Virus record (IMG/VR): IMGVR_UViG_3300042946_001661
Coordinates: 1 to 64,000 of that record
Length of the DNA stretch: 64,000 nucleotides
Direction: 5' to 3' (one strand)
From: a virus
Shown: piece after piece, positions 23,887-31,561 of the stretch
Layout of the letters: each line of letters starts with the position of its first letter
Numbering within the stretch: the stretch's first letter is position 1
The notes under the pieces: model-generated
The model's database searches: none
The model's input: the letters and a program-made list of their open reading frames with translations, nothing else
What the model was told of the DNA's origin: nothing
Translations under genes and position numbers: made by a program

Positions 23887-24348
23887 ATGTTTAAAAAATT
23901 CTTTTTGGTTTTTTTGTTTTTAACTTTATTTTCTGGTTGTGGTGGAAATCTAAGTCCACGAAACAAACAGAATATAAATAATCCTAACGGAGATGTTCAG
24001 AATAATCAACAAGGGTTTTTGTTGGAATTAGGAAAAATGAGACAAGAAGTCGACATTATAGGAAGCAGATTAAGAGAAGTCCAAGAAGGTTTGATTAACA
24101 TAAATTCTGCTATCTCTAGGAATGAAAATTCAGGAATTCAAATTCTACAAGGAGACGGGGCTCTTTTTCTTGTGTTTAGTTGTGTTGCTCTTGTTTTTAT
24201 TTTCTATTACAAAAATAGAGAGAACGAAAAACTTCTTAAAACAGTTACAAACAAAATTGCTGAGATTAATGATGAAAATCTAACAAACAAAGTAATAGAT
24301 TCTGTCGAGCCTGCTCAAGCAAGAAAACTTATTAAGATGTTAAAATAG
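23887..24348 (+). CDS. Lipoprotein with C-terminal membrane span (possible spanin)
   Basis: 153 residues from the ATG at 23887. The first 20 residues are a lipoprotein signal ending in a lipobox (LFSGC). A soluble region of about 65 residues includes a coiled-coil-like stretch (LGKMRQEVDIIGSRLREVQE). A transmembrane span (ALFLVFSCVALVFIFYY, about residues 92-109) is followed by a 45-residue helical cytoplasmic tail. A lipid anchor plus an inner-membrane span is the topology of a one-piece spanin, which fuses the two membranes at lysis, but those normally end soon after the span. An upstream in-frame TTG at 23860 is an unlikely start. Confidence 0.55.
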   Translation: MFKKFFLVFLFLTLFSGCGGNLSPRNKQNINNPNGDVQNNQQGFLLELGKMRQEVDIIGSRLREVQEGLININSAISRNENSGIQILQGDGALFLVFSCVALVFIFYYKNRENEKLLKTVTNKIAEINDENLTNKVIDSVEPAQARKLIKMLK

Positions 24349-24362
24349 GCGGCGTCTGGAAT

Positions 24363-24536
24363 TTATTCTGAGGGTTTATTTCTTCTTTGCAATTCTTTTT
24401 TTAGTAGAGACGTTAATCCAGGTTCATTAACTATTTCCATTTCTGGCTTAACTTCTTTGAAGATTGATTCTACTTCTTCTGTGGGTAATCCAGCTCTCTT
24501 GCTGACTTCTTCTAAATCTTCTTTGGACATTTTCAT
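24363..24536 (-). CDS. Small helical hypothetical protein (57 aa)
   Basis: MKMSKEDLEEVSKRAGLPTE begins a helix-turn-helix-like pattern, followed by a charged helix. I place the start at 24536 because TGAGG lies 6 nt and AGGAGG 11 nt upstream; an in-frame GTG at 24548 overlaps these sites. It is one of three small genes between the lipoprotein and bS21. Function unknown. Confidence 0.55.
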   Translation of the reverse strand: MKMSKEDLEEVSKRAGLPTEEVESIFKEVKPEMEIVNEPGLTSLLKKELQRRNKPSE

Positions 24537-24567
24537 TTTGAGCCTCACCTCCTGGGGTCACTCGACT

Positions 24568-24801
24568 CTATCTCAGATAAAAGCCTTCACAGTTATCTGC
24601 AGTTGGAAGACACAACCTATCCGGTTCTATTTTATTTTTTTCACAAAAATGAAAAAAATCTTTAACTTCTTGGTCTATTAATTGTTTTTTTAAAGTTTTT
24701 TTTAAACAATAATAATTATTATTGTTCTCGCCCAAATATCTGCATGTTTTTGAGTTGTGTCCAGCCAAACAAACTTCATCTATTTGTTTTTTTGTTAACA
24801 T
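24568..24801 (-). CDS. Small cysteine-rich hypothetical protein (77 aa)
   Basis: Five cysteines and two histidines in the order CLAGHNSKTCRYL, YYCLKK, FHFCEKNK, LPTADNCEGFY suggest a zinc-stabilised mini-domain. It lies directly downstream of the bS21 gene on the same strand and may be co-transcribed with it. No ribosome site is obvious. Confidence 0.55.
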   Translation of the reverse strand: MLTKKQIDEVCLAGHNSKTCRYLGENNNNYYCLKKTLKKQLIDQEVKDFFHFCEKNKIEPDRLCLPTADNCEGFYLR

Positions 24802-24856
24802 TTTTAATAGTCTTATTTGATGAAGCGAATTTTATCAAGGCGTAAGAATTTGTCAA

Positions 24857-25087
24857 TCAAAAATTTTCAGGTTTTGAATTTTTCTTTCTTATTAAATTCA
24901 TCTCTTTTTTCTTTCTTCTTCTTTTTTCTCCAGGACTTTCATAAAATTCTCTTTTTTTAACTTCCTGAAGAACTCCGCTATCTGATATTACTTTCTTAAA
25001 AATATTCAAACCTCTTTTGAACAAATCTTCCTTTTCTCTTTGAGAAAGATTGTGATGACCATCTTCTTTTAATATTCTAATTTTCAT
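24857..25087 (-). CDS. rpsU: Ribosomal protein bS21
   Basis: 76 residues. The conserved core is plain: LFKRGLNIFKKVISDSGVLQ followed by EVKKREFYESPGEKRRRKKK, matching the bacterial S21 pattern (F-K-R, G-V-L-x-E-x-x-x-R-x-F-Y-E-x-P, then a basic helix). bS21 sits beside the anti-Shine-Dalgarno end of 16S rRNA and affects mRNA selection at initiation. Phage copies are known and are thought to replace the host protein on ribosomes. A strong AAGGAG site lies 8 nt before the ATG. The IF-3 gene is 2.5 kb away on the same strand. Confidence 0.9.
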   Translation of the reverse strand: MKIRILKEDGHHNLSQREKEDLFKRGLNIFKKVISDSGVLQEVKKREFYESPGEKRRRKKKEMNLIRKKNSKPENF

Positions 25088-25114
25088 TTAAAGTCTCCTT
25101 CTAATAATAGAGTT

Positions 25115-26257
25115 TCATTCTTTTGGAATTTTTATAAATCTTGTTCCAAATTTTTTATTTTTGATTTTTCTAACATCTTCTATAATTACTTTTTTATTAA
25201 ACTCAGATGTTGTGTTCCAAGTATCTCTGTCTAAGTACGGTAAAAAATTCATTAAATTATTTTTAATATTAACAAAAATGTCATTTTTCCAAGAACTCAA
25301 ATTTCCATTAACTATACTGTTTGTGAAGTAGAATTGAATTTTATTCGGTGTTTCTATTGCTGTGTAGTTGTATAATTCATTTTCCTTTGTATTAAAGTAT
25401 CTTGTTCTCTCATCAAAAATCAAAGATGGTGTTCTTGATAATTTTGATAGCCAAGATAAATCATTAAACAAGTCTAGGGTGCATCCCGTTAGTCTTATAG
25501 AAGATAAAACTTTAGATATATCATATTCATTTACAAATATACAATCTGTTTTATTTGTAAATTCATTTGTTAAATCAAACCCTGTTGGGTGATTCCATAT
25601 AACAGGAAAAATATTTTCACTCTTCAAATATTTTATTAATTCTATATAAAAATCCTTATTAGATCTAACTTTTATATTTCTTCCATCCGCCCAAGAGTTC
25701 AAATAAATAGAAGGATGAAGAAAAACCTTATACCCAGAATTTTCATTTATTGACCTGAGGGTGTCTTTTCCTAAGATTGCAGAACTTGGAATCATAGGAA
25801 AGTTTAATATAATATCTTCGTATTCTTTCCAAAATTTTTCTTTAAAACCATTTTTATAATACAAATTAAAAGTGCTCGAATTAATTACGTTTCTATAATT
25901 TTCATTGAAGCTTCTTAATAATTCTAAATATGTTTTTGATTTATTTTCAAATTCATTTGAATTTTCATAAATATTTTTAAAAAATTTGAAATCAGATAAA
26001 CTCCAATACTCGTCTGCCTCTTTAAACAAGTGTGAGAATCCTGGGTAGGAACAGACTATAATATATTTTGAATTTTTTGTTTTATTTTTATAGTGATCAA
26101 ATAGTATTGATGAAAAAATAAAAGAATGTTTAAAATCACAAAATATAGGTATAAAAAGAAGATTGTCTAAGTCTGTTGGAACTTTTGAATCAAAAAAAAC
26201 TTCTCTTTTAAAGCCTATTCTTTCTGAGGAAACATTCAAGAAATTAATAGTGTTCAT
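25115..26257 (-). CDS. Glycosyltransferase-like protein (GT-B type, putative)
   Basis: 380 residues. Alternating hydrophobic strands and helices (NLLFIPIFCDFKHSFIFSSI, YIIVCSYPGFSHLF, KVFLHPSIY, FPVIWNHPTGFDL, LSSIRLTGCTLDLFNDLSWL) suggest two Rossmann-like halves as in GT-B transferases of the heptosyltransferase type. No catalytic motif is certain. Together with the next gene, of similar length and layout, it may form a pair acting on surface or virion glycans. Confidence 0.4.
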   Translation of the reverse strand: MNTINFLNVSSERIGFKREVFFDSKVPTDLDNLLFIPIFCDFKHSFIFSSILFDHYKNKTKNSKYIIVCSYPGFSHLFKEADEYWSLSDFKFFKNIYENSNEFENKSKTYLELLRSFNENYRNVINSSTFNLYYKNGFKEKFWKEYEDIILNFPMIPSSAILGKDTLRSINENSGYKVFLHPSIYLNSWADGRNIKVRSNKDFYIELIKYLKSENIFPVIWNHPTGFDLTNEFTNKTDCIFVNEYDISKVLSSIRLTGCTLDLFNDLSWLSKLSRTPSLIFDERTRYFNTKENELYNYTAIETPNKIQFYFTNSIVNGNLSSWKNDIFVNIKNNLMNFLPYLDRDTWNTTSEFNKKVIIEDVRKIKNKKFGTRFIKIPKE

Positions 26258-26260
26258 AAA

Positions 26261-27379
26261 TCACCAGTTCAACAATCCCTTTTTATCTAAAGCGTGTTTT
26301 ACCATATTTTTATCTTCAGTTAAATCTAAAACATAGTCCCAATTATCTTTTTTTATTTCATGTATAGACTTTTCTATAGATAACAAGCCTTTTTCTGTAT
26401 CATTTAAAAATGATACATAATTAGATATTATTATCTTTTTTTTGTTAAAATCAGAACTAGCTGCTATTCTACTTCCTTCTTGTCCTCTAAGAGCCAACTG
26501 ATCTGCGGATTCTACGAGTATAAAAGGAGTTTTTACAATTGAACTCAATCTTGTCGATGCTGTCCAGAGTTGAATGCTAAACTCTACACAACTTAATACA
26601 GCCAATGTAAATTCTAAATTTTTTACCATAGCAGTGTTAGAAAAATCAATACAATTTTCCATTTTTAAACTTGATACATTTTCTCCAAGATAAACAGGAG
26701 TAAAATCATTAGAAACCAAAATTTTATTTAATTTATAATAAAAATCTTTAGGTAAATTTCTACCATATGTTTTTCTGTTTCTTGCAAAAACAGCAACTGC
26801 TTTATTTGGAACTATTTTTTTAATTTCATTTAAATAATCTTCTTTTGGTTTTGGAATACTTCTTGAAAATTTTTTATTTTGTATATCTCCTAATAAAGGA
26901 GGGGAGATATTTTTATTACCACATCTTGGACATAAATCAAAAAAAGCATAGCTCGAATGAAAACATTTTTTACAAACATATGTGATTAAAAAATTGCCAA
27001 GATATTGACTTTTAAAAAGTATGCCTATTTTTTTTAGTTCTTTCTCTAATAAATCTATGTTTTTAGACCTAGTCCAAAAAGCATTACAAGAATCTTTTAA
27101 CCAATAATCATCTTCTTTTAATTCCCAAAACTCATCAACTAAATGTCTATAAAAATATTCCCTTCCAGTCCATCCAACTAATATTATATAATATCCATTA
27201 AAAATATTTAATAATTGTGGTATAGAATAATTACAAGCTAAAGTTTCTACTCCCAATTCACAAAAATTAGTAATAATTAAAATCTTATCTAGTTTTTTCT
27301 TTTTTGTAAATTTATAGACATTAAAACAAAAATTATCTATTTTTTTTTCTTTGATATGCTTGTTTTTAATAAAAAGCAT
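26261..27379 (-). CDS. Glycosyltransferase-like protein with zinc-ribbon insertion
   Basis: 372 residues. A zinc ribbon (CKKCFHSSYAFFDLCPRCGN, about residues 135-154) is inserted between two Rossmann-like halves. The second half has AVAVFARNRKTYGRNLP, DFYYKLNKILVSNDFTPVYL and FSIQLWTASTRLSSIVKTPF, resembling GT9/GT-B donor-binding domains. It lies 3 nt upstream of the similar gene at 25115-26257. Confidence in enzymatic activity is modest. Confidence 0.45.
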   Translation of the reverse strand: MLFIKNKHIKEKKIDNFCFNVYKFTKKKKLDKILIITNFCELGVETLACNYSIPQLLNIFNGYYIILVGWTGREYFYRHLVDEFWELKEDDYWLKDSCNAFWTRSKNIDLLEKELKKIGILFKSQYLGNFLITYVCKKCFHSSYAFFDLCPRCGNKNISPPLLGDIQNKKFSRSIPKPKEDYLNEIKKIVPNKAVAVFARNRKTYGRNLPKDFYYKLNKILVSNDFTPVYLGENVSSLKMENCIDFSNTAMVKNLEFTLAVLSCVEFSIQLWTASTRLSSIVKTPFILVESADQLALRGQEGSRIAASSDFNKKKIIISNYVSFLNDTEKGLLSIEKSIHEIKKDNWDYVLDLTEDKNMVKHALDKKGLLNW

Positions 27380-27385
27380 TTTATA

Positions 27386-27913
27386 TCATTTAGGTTCCGG
27401 TGTGAATCTTAGTGCACCTATCTGATCGCTAATTTTGTCAATCATAGATGCTACTTTTCCCATCTCTTTTTTAATAGAGTCTAATTCTTTTTCTTTAACA
27501 CCCATCGCATGTTTAGATAAAAATTGAACCTCTAAGTCGTATAGTTTTTTCTTCAATTCATTAAGTTTATCTAAACTTTCACCTTCAGTCCAATCGTCTG
27601 TTGGTTTATTTTTTGCATCTCTACCCAAATTTGAATAATCTACTGGGTTGCTACTTTTTGCTACCTTAGATGTTTTATTTTCATTTAATAGTTGAGCTTC
27701 TGAATAATTTGCAATATCATTCCAATAAGAGACACCATCTTGTTCTGGATCTAATTCTGAATCTTTGATATTAATCTGTCCGAAGAAATTAGATTTTCCG
27801 TCCTCTATTTCTTTGGGTTTTAGGTCAGACTTTGGAAATAAACCATCTTTTAATGCTTTATCCCATTGTTGTGTCCACTTATCGAACTGATCTTCCATGT
27901 TATTGTTGCTCAT
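27386..27913 (-). CDS. Hypothetical acidic protein with C-terminal coiled coil
   Basis: 175 residues. The first 110 residues are polar and acidic with little predicted structure; residues 112-165 form a heptad-like helix (LDKLNELKKKLYDLEVQFLS, KELDSIKKEMGKVASMIDKI). It has a TATATATA element 6 nt before the ATG, so late expression and a structural or scaffold role are possible. Unrecognised. Confidence 0.55.
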   Translation of the reverse strand: MSNNNMEDQFDKWTQQWDKALKDGLFPKSDLKPKEIEDGKSNFFGQINIKDSELDPEQDGVSYWNDIANYSEAQLLNENKTSKVAKSSNPVDYSNLGRDAKNKPTDDWTEGESLDKLNELKKKLYDLEVQFLSKHAMGVKEKELDSIKKEMGKVASMIDKISDQIGALRFTPEPK

Positions 27914-27919
27914 AATAAT

Positions 27920-27927
27920 TATATATA
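27920..27927 (-). promoter_or_regulatory. TATATATA late-type element
   Basis: On the minus strand TATATATA lies 6 nt before the ATG at 27913, with no Shine-Dalgarno site. Confidence 0.4.
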
Positions 27928-27942
27928 CTTAAGTTTTTAATT

Positions 27943-28380
27943 TTAGCAACCTAAAACTATTCTTAATGTTAAGCTAATCGCTTGTAAACTTGAAATTAAT
28001 ACAGGATTTGGGAATTTATAATACCATATTACAGAATCAGAATTATTAACAATATAATATCCATATATTGTACTTTCTACAATATCGCTGCATCCCCAGA
28101 CCAGAACTTCATCGTAATAAGAAACAACATCCCCTGATTCTACTGTTGCTGCACTCCAGTTATTCTTATCCAGTTCTTTAGAGGAATATCCATCAAAAGT
28201 ACATTCGGTAAACGACAAATTGTTTTCATTCAAGTTGTTCTTAAACAACTTTATCACATAATCATTACAAGAAAGTAGGCTGTCTAAATAGTCCGGCTTT
28301 GAACTTGGAACAGGCTGTGCGACTCCTAATATTGGCGTTGGCGTTGGAGTTGGAGTTGGAGTTGGGGTTGGAGTTGACAT
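27943..28380 (-). CDS. Virion-like protein with N-terminal Thr-Pro tract
   Basis: 145 residues. It starts with eight Thr-Pro repeats (MSTPTPTPT...), then a PVPSSKPDYLDSLL linker, then a beta-rich domain ending LTLRIVLGC. Here the Thr-Pro tract is N-terminal, unlike in the other genes of this family. An exact T4-like late core TATAAATA lies 6 nt before the ATG. Structural or fibre role inferred. Confidence 0.6.
   Translation of the reverse strand: MSTPTPTPTPTPTPTPILGVAQPVPSSKPDYLDSLLSCNDYVIKLFKNNLNENNLSFTECTFDGYSSKELDKNNWSAATVESGDVVSYYDEVLVWGCSDIVESTIYGYYIVNNSDSVIWYYKFPNPVLISSLQAISLTLRIVLGC
28329..28377 (-). repeat. 6-bp repeat coding for Thr-Pro tract
   Basis: Plus-strand ggcgtt/ggagtt/gggtt-type hexamers are repeated about eight times at the 5' end of the gene at 27943-28380. 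Confidence 0.85.
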
Positions 28381-28386
28381 ATAGTT

Positions 28387-28394
28387 TATTTATA
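28387..28394 (-). promoter_or_regulatory. T4-like late promoter core TATAAATA
   Basis: An exact TATAAATA on the minus strand lies 6 nt before the ATG of the Thr-Pro protein at 28380. This is the canonical T4 late promoter -10 sequence, although the start codon is unusually close. Confidence 0.5.
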
Positions 28395-28842
28395 CATTTT
28401 CAATAATTTTAGATTTTATTAAAATGTTTTTTTCTTTATCTACAAGATCTTCAGAGTTATATGTTTTTAGAGTTGACCAATGAGGGTCATCTTTTGGAAT
28501 ATATTCTTTTTTAGTATAATAAAAAAATTCTGCTATGTATTCGTATTCTTTATTTTCAACTTCATCAACACTCATACCTGAAAGGCGATCATGCAAAATT
28601 TCTTTTAATACTTTTACCGAATCAATCCATCTGGCTTTTGCCATCTTTTGAATAATAGCAAGAGCTGAATACGCATTGTTTTCTAATGCATTTATTACAT
28701 CTTTTTTAAGATCTCCTGGTCCGAATTTTGCTTTTGTTGTATAACATGCAATTACTTCATCTTTGCTAGGTTTATATTTTAAAGAAACATCTTTGAAGTA
28801 TTCTGAAAAATTACTTTCATCAATTATCAACTCTTTGCTCAT
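28390..28842 (-). CDS. Hypothetical protein downstream of DnaE C-terminal piece
   Basis: 150 residues, charged and helical (LKKDVINALENNAYSALAII, YIAEFFYYTKKEYIPKDDPH). It overlaps the end of the DnaE C-terminal piece by 23 nt, so it is probably translated from the same message. It could be a polymerase accessory protein by position only; no family recognised. Confidence 0.5.
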   Translation of the reverse strand: MSKELIIDESNFSEYFKDVSLKYKPSKDEVIACYTTKAKFGPGDLKKDVINALENNAYSALAIIQKMAKARWIDSVKVLKEILHDRLSGMSVDEVENKEYEYIAEFFYYTKKEYIPKDDPHWSTLKTYNSEDLVDKEKNILIKSKIIENV

Positions 28843-30517
28843 CTTTTTCCTTTTTTCTAAGAACTACTATTCTGTAGTCGTCTTCTTTATTAACAGTACT
28901 TTTTTTGAAAAAATTTCTTGGTCCAGTGCTAGCTATTGTGTATGTCTTGAAGCCTTTGCTTGGGGCACTTAATCTTACTCTAAGCAAACTTCCAGGAACT
29001 AATTCATTTTGAAAATTAGCATAATCATCTTTCCATACATTTATAAGACCTTCATCACAATTACAATCTTCTGCTTTTACCTGATAGTATTCTGCCTTTT
29101 TACCTTTCTTTTTACTACAAGATATTACCTCTATTTCCACAGGAAGAGTATCTCCAGAATCAGGCTCTAGTGTGTCGAAGGTTAATCCTCCCCTATAATC
29201 CGGACTGTCCTTTACATTACTGTGCCAAGCAAATCCATAATACTTCTTTTCACAGGCTACTAAATCATCAAATTCTTTTTTCAAGTTTTTATCAATTTTA
29301 GAATCATCAATAACAAAACCTTCTAGTCTAGGTTTCTCCAAATCTTCTTTATCTTCATATCTTTTTTTGGCAGTCTGTATCTTGTTAATCATTTTACATA
29401 TGTTTTTCCAAGCATCTTTGTTATTAATAATAAGTTTTAAATATCTCTTTTTCCAATCATCACATGATTTACTGCCAATTTTCAAAGAATCTAAATCAAT
29501 ATAGTCTATCTCCCCACTAACTACTTTATTTTTAATAAAATCAGTATTCTCTGCCTCCTTGATCATTGAATAAAGAATCTCTTTATTTTTTTTTGCTGTA
29601 TTTGCATACCTTTTTTTTCTATCTTGATTTTTCTTTATATAATCTTTATATTTTTCAGAGAACATAAAAAGAGTGTAAGGATCCGAATCGGAGAAGCACC
29701 TAAGAGAAAGTAATGGCTTTAATACACTAGAATCTGTTCCGAATCTTTCAACAAAATCTTCAAAGTTTTTATATGGCTGTCTCTTTACTATTTCTTTTGC
29801 TATAGGCTCTCCTATTCCTTTTATATTAGAAAAACCAAAATAAATATCATCTCCTATAAGGCTGAAGTTTTCTTTAGACAAATTAATATCAACAGGCTTT
29901 AAATCTATTTTATGCTTAGTTATTTCTTTTCTATATTCTTTAATTTTATCGGCATCATTTTCACATGTTAAAATTGCAGTATAAAACTCATGAGGAAAAT
30001 GAGACTTTAAATATAAAAGTCTTGAACTAATATGAGTATAACATACTGCATGACTTTTATTGAAGCCATATTCTGCAAAACTTTCAATAAGTTTCCATAA
30101 ATTTTCTAATTCTTCTTCAGAAGAATCCAAGTTCTTTTTTCCATTATTAATAAATGTTTCTTTGTATTTAATAAACTGTTCTACTTTTTTCTTACTAATA
30201 GCCTTTCTTACAGCTTCAACATCTCTCATTGGAATATTTCCAACCATGTTCAATATTTTCATTACTTGTTCTTGGTATACAATTACCCCATAAGTATCTT
30301 TTAATATTTCGTTTAAAATAGGATGTAATTTATATTCTTCTCTGCCTCTTTTTCTTTCTATGAATCTTTCATGCATTTTACAGTTATGAACAACAATATC
30401 TTGAGCAATAAAATTAGGCTCATCGATATAAAGATCATCTTCAATGATTAAAGAAATATCATAACATTCATCTTCGTCAACTTTTTCTATAGAAATTATT
30501 TCATCATAATCAATCAT
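28820..30517 (-). CDS. dnaE: DNA polymerase III alpha (DnaE), C-terminal piece led by C-intein
   Basis: 565 residues. The first 45 residues are the C-terminal half of a split intein, ending IVVHN before a Cys. From there the DnaE sequence resumes mid-domain: CKMHERFIERKRG, YGVIVYQEQVMKILNMVGN, YGFNKSHAVCYTHIS (fingers), a helix-hairpin-helix stretch (FSNIKGIGEPIAKEIVKRQP), and a C-terminal OB-fold-like region (LPVEIEVISCS, ELVPGSLLRVRLS). It lacks the PHP and catalytic palm, which are on the other two pieces, so it should work only after trans-splicing with the product of 31562-32875. Confidence 0.9.
   Translation of the reverse strand: MIDYDEIISIEKVDEDECYDISLIIEDDLYIDEPNFIAQDIVVHNCKMHERFIERKRGREEYKLHPILNEILKDTYGVIVYQEQVMKILNMVGNIPMRDVEAVRKAISKKKVEQFIKYKETFINNGKKNLDSSEEELENLWKLIESFAEYGFNKSHAVCYTHISSRLLYLKSHFPHEFYTAILTCENDADKIKEYRKEITKHKIDLKPVDINLSKENFSLIGDDIYFGFSNIKGIGEPIAKEIVKRQPYKNFEDFVERFGTDSSVLKPLLSLRCFSDSDPYTLFMFSEKYKDYIKKNQDRKKRYANTAKKNKEILYSMIKEAENTDFIKNKVVSGEIDYIDLDSLKIGSKSCDDWKKRYLKLIINNKDAWKNICKMINKIQTAKKRYEDKEDLEKPRLEGFVIDDSKIDKNLKKEFDDLVACEKKYYGFAWHSNVKDSPDYRGGLTFDTLEPDSGDTLPVEIEVISCSKKKGKKAEYYQVKAEDCNCDEGLINVWKDDYANFQNELVPGSLLRVRLSAPSKGFKTYTIASTGPRNFFKKSTVNKEDDYRIVVLRKKEKDEQRVDN
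30383..30517 (-). other. C-terminal half of split intein in DnaE
   Basis: 45 residues. Block F is ECYDISLIIEDDLYIDEPNF and block G is VVHN followed by the +1 extein cysteine. It starts its own ORF with an ATG, as expected for a C-intein. It pairs with the N-half at 31565-31849. Confidence 0.88.
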
Positions 30518-31523
30518 TTTTTATACTTTCAAAAAAATTAATAACCCTTTTGTCGTTGCGAAACTTTTTTCTACTCATGTTACAATCATTGAACTGCCAG
30601 TAATGAAAAAGAAAATTATTTTCTATCGCATAACTTTCACCAGCCTTTAATTTTGCTTCAGATTTTTCGGCATCAATTTGATAAACATATCCTGATTTTA
30701 ACTCTACTAAAAATTTTTCATTAATTAAAAAATCCGGAAAATATTTTTTATTTTTGCCGCAATAATTATAAGCAATACAACAAGGTGTTGCAAACCAAGA
30801 TTTAACATATGGGGAATCATCTAGTAGTTCGGAGAGCCATAATTCAAGTCTCGATCTAAGAAAAAAATCACAATTCATTTTTTTTGAATAGAATGACTTG
30901 CCTGTGCTACTAAATACATAGTCAGGATGAACTTTTCGATAATTATTATTACAGTCTTTAGAGCAAAATTTAATTTTAGGTCTTGGCTTTCCTCCAACCC
31001 ATATAATAATTTGTTTATCACAAAATGCACAATTACTATATTTGGCTTTGCCTTTAGCCAAAGGGTATAATCTCTGGTAGTCTTCGGGTGTCCGCTTTTC
31101 TCTCAATTGTTTAAGCTTTTCATTCCCGGCAGATGTGAAAGCAAATAATAATTTTTTTCTTTCTTCGGGAGAAACAGATTTAACCTTACTAACCCAAGCG
31201 TCTGACGCCATTTTAACAACTTTTTTTCTAGTCTCTGGTTTGAGGATATCTCCTTTTTCATATGCTTTTTTCATACGCTCAGATCTATTTTTTTTAACAT
31301 GTGCTTGATTGCTATAATCTTTGACTTTTTTAGCAATTGAAAATACAGTCTCATTAGATTCTTTGGTTTCACCTTTATTCCAAACATCGGGTATTTGATT
31401 TTTATATTCTTCTGTTTGCTCGGGAAACATTTGCAAATACTTCGTTTTTTTAATTTTATGAGACGAGTTTAAATGTCTGTAAAATTTGTCTGAAATTTCT
31501 CTATTGCATAATTTACATATCAT
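30510..31523 (-). CDS. PD-(D/E)XK homing endonuclease between intein halves
   Basis: 337 residues. An N-terminal zinc finger (CKLCNREISDKFYRHLNSSH) and helical repeats like NUMOD-type DNA-binding modules (RSERMKKAYEKG, KPETRKK) are followed by a four-cysteine knot (CAFCDKQ, FCSKDC). The C-terminal nuclease fold has RSRLELWLSELL, YFPDFLI and LVELKSG giving the E, D and E-x-K residues. It lies between, and overlaps by 8 nt, the halves of a split-intein gene. That is the published 'fractured gene' arrangement in which a Vsr-related free-standing nuclease separates split-intein coding halves. Confidence 0.8.
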   Translation of the reverse strand: MICKLCNREISDKFYRHLNSSHKIKKTKYLQMFPEQTEEYKNQIPDVWNKGETKESNETVFSIAKKVKDYSNQAHVKKNRSERMKKAYEKGDILKPETRKKVVKMASDAWVSKVKSVSPEERKKLLFAFTSAGNEKLKQLREKRTPEDYQRLYPLAKGKAKYSNCAFCDKQIIIWVGGKPRPKIKFCSKDCNNNYRKVHPDYVFSSTGKSFYSKKMNCDFFLRSRLELWLSELLDDSPYVKSWFATPCCIAYNYCGKNKKYFPDFLINEKFLVELKSGYVYQIDAEKSEAKLKAGESYAIENNFLFHYWQFNDCNMSRKKFRNDKRVINFFESIKND

Positions 31524-31561
31524 TGTAGCCTCCAGGACTATTCAATAATATGTAGGAGATT

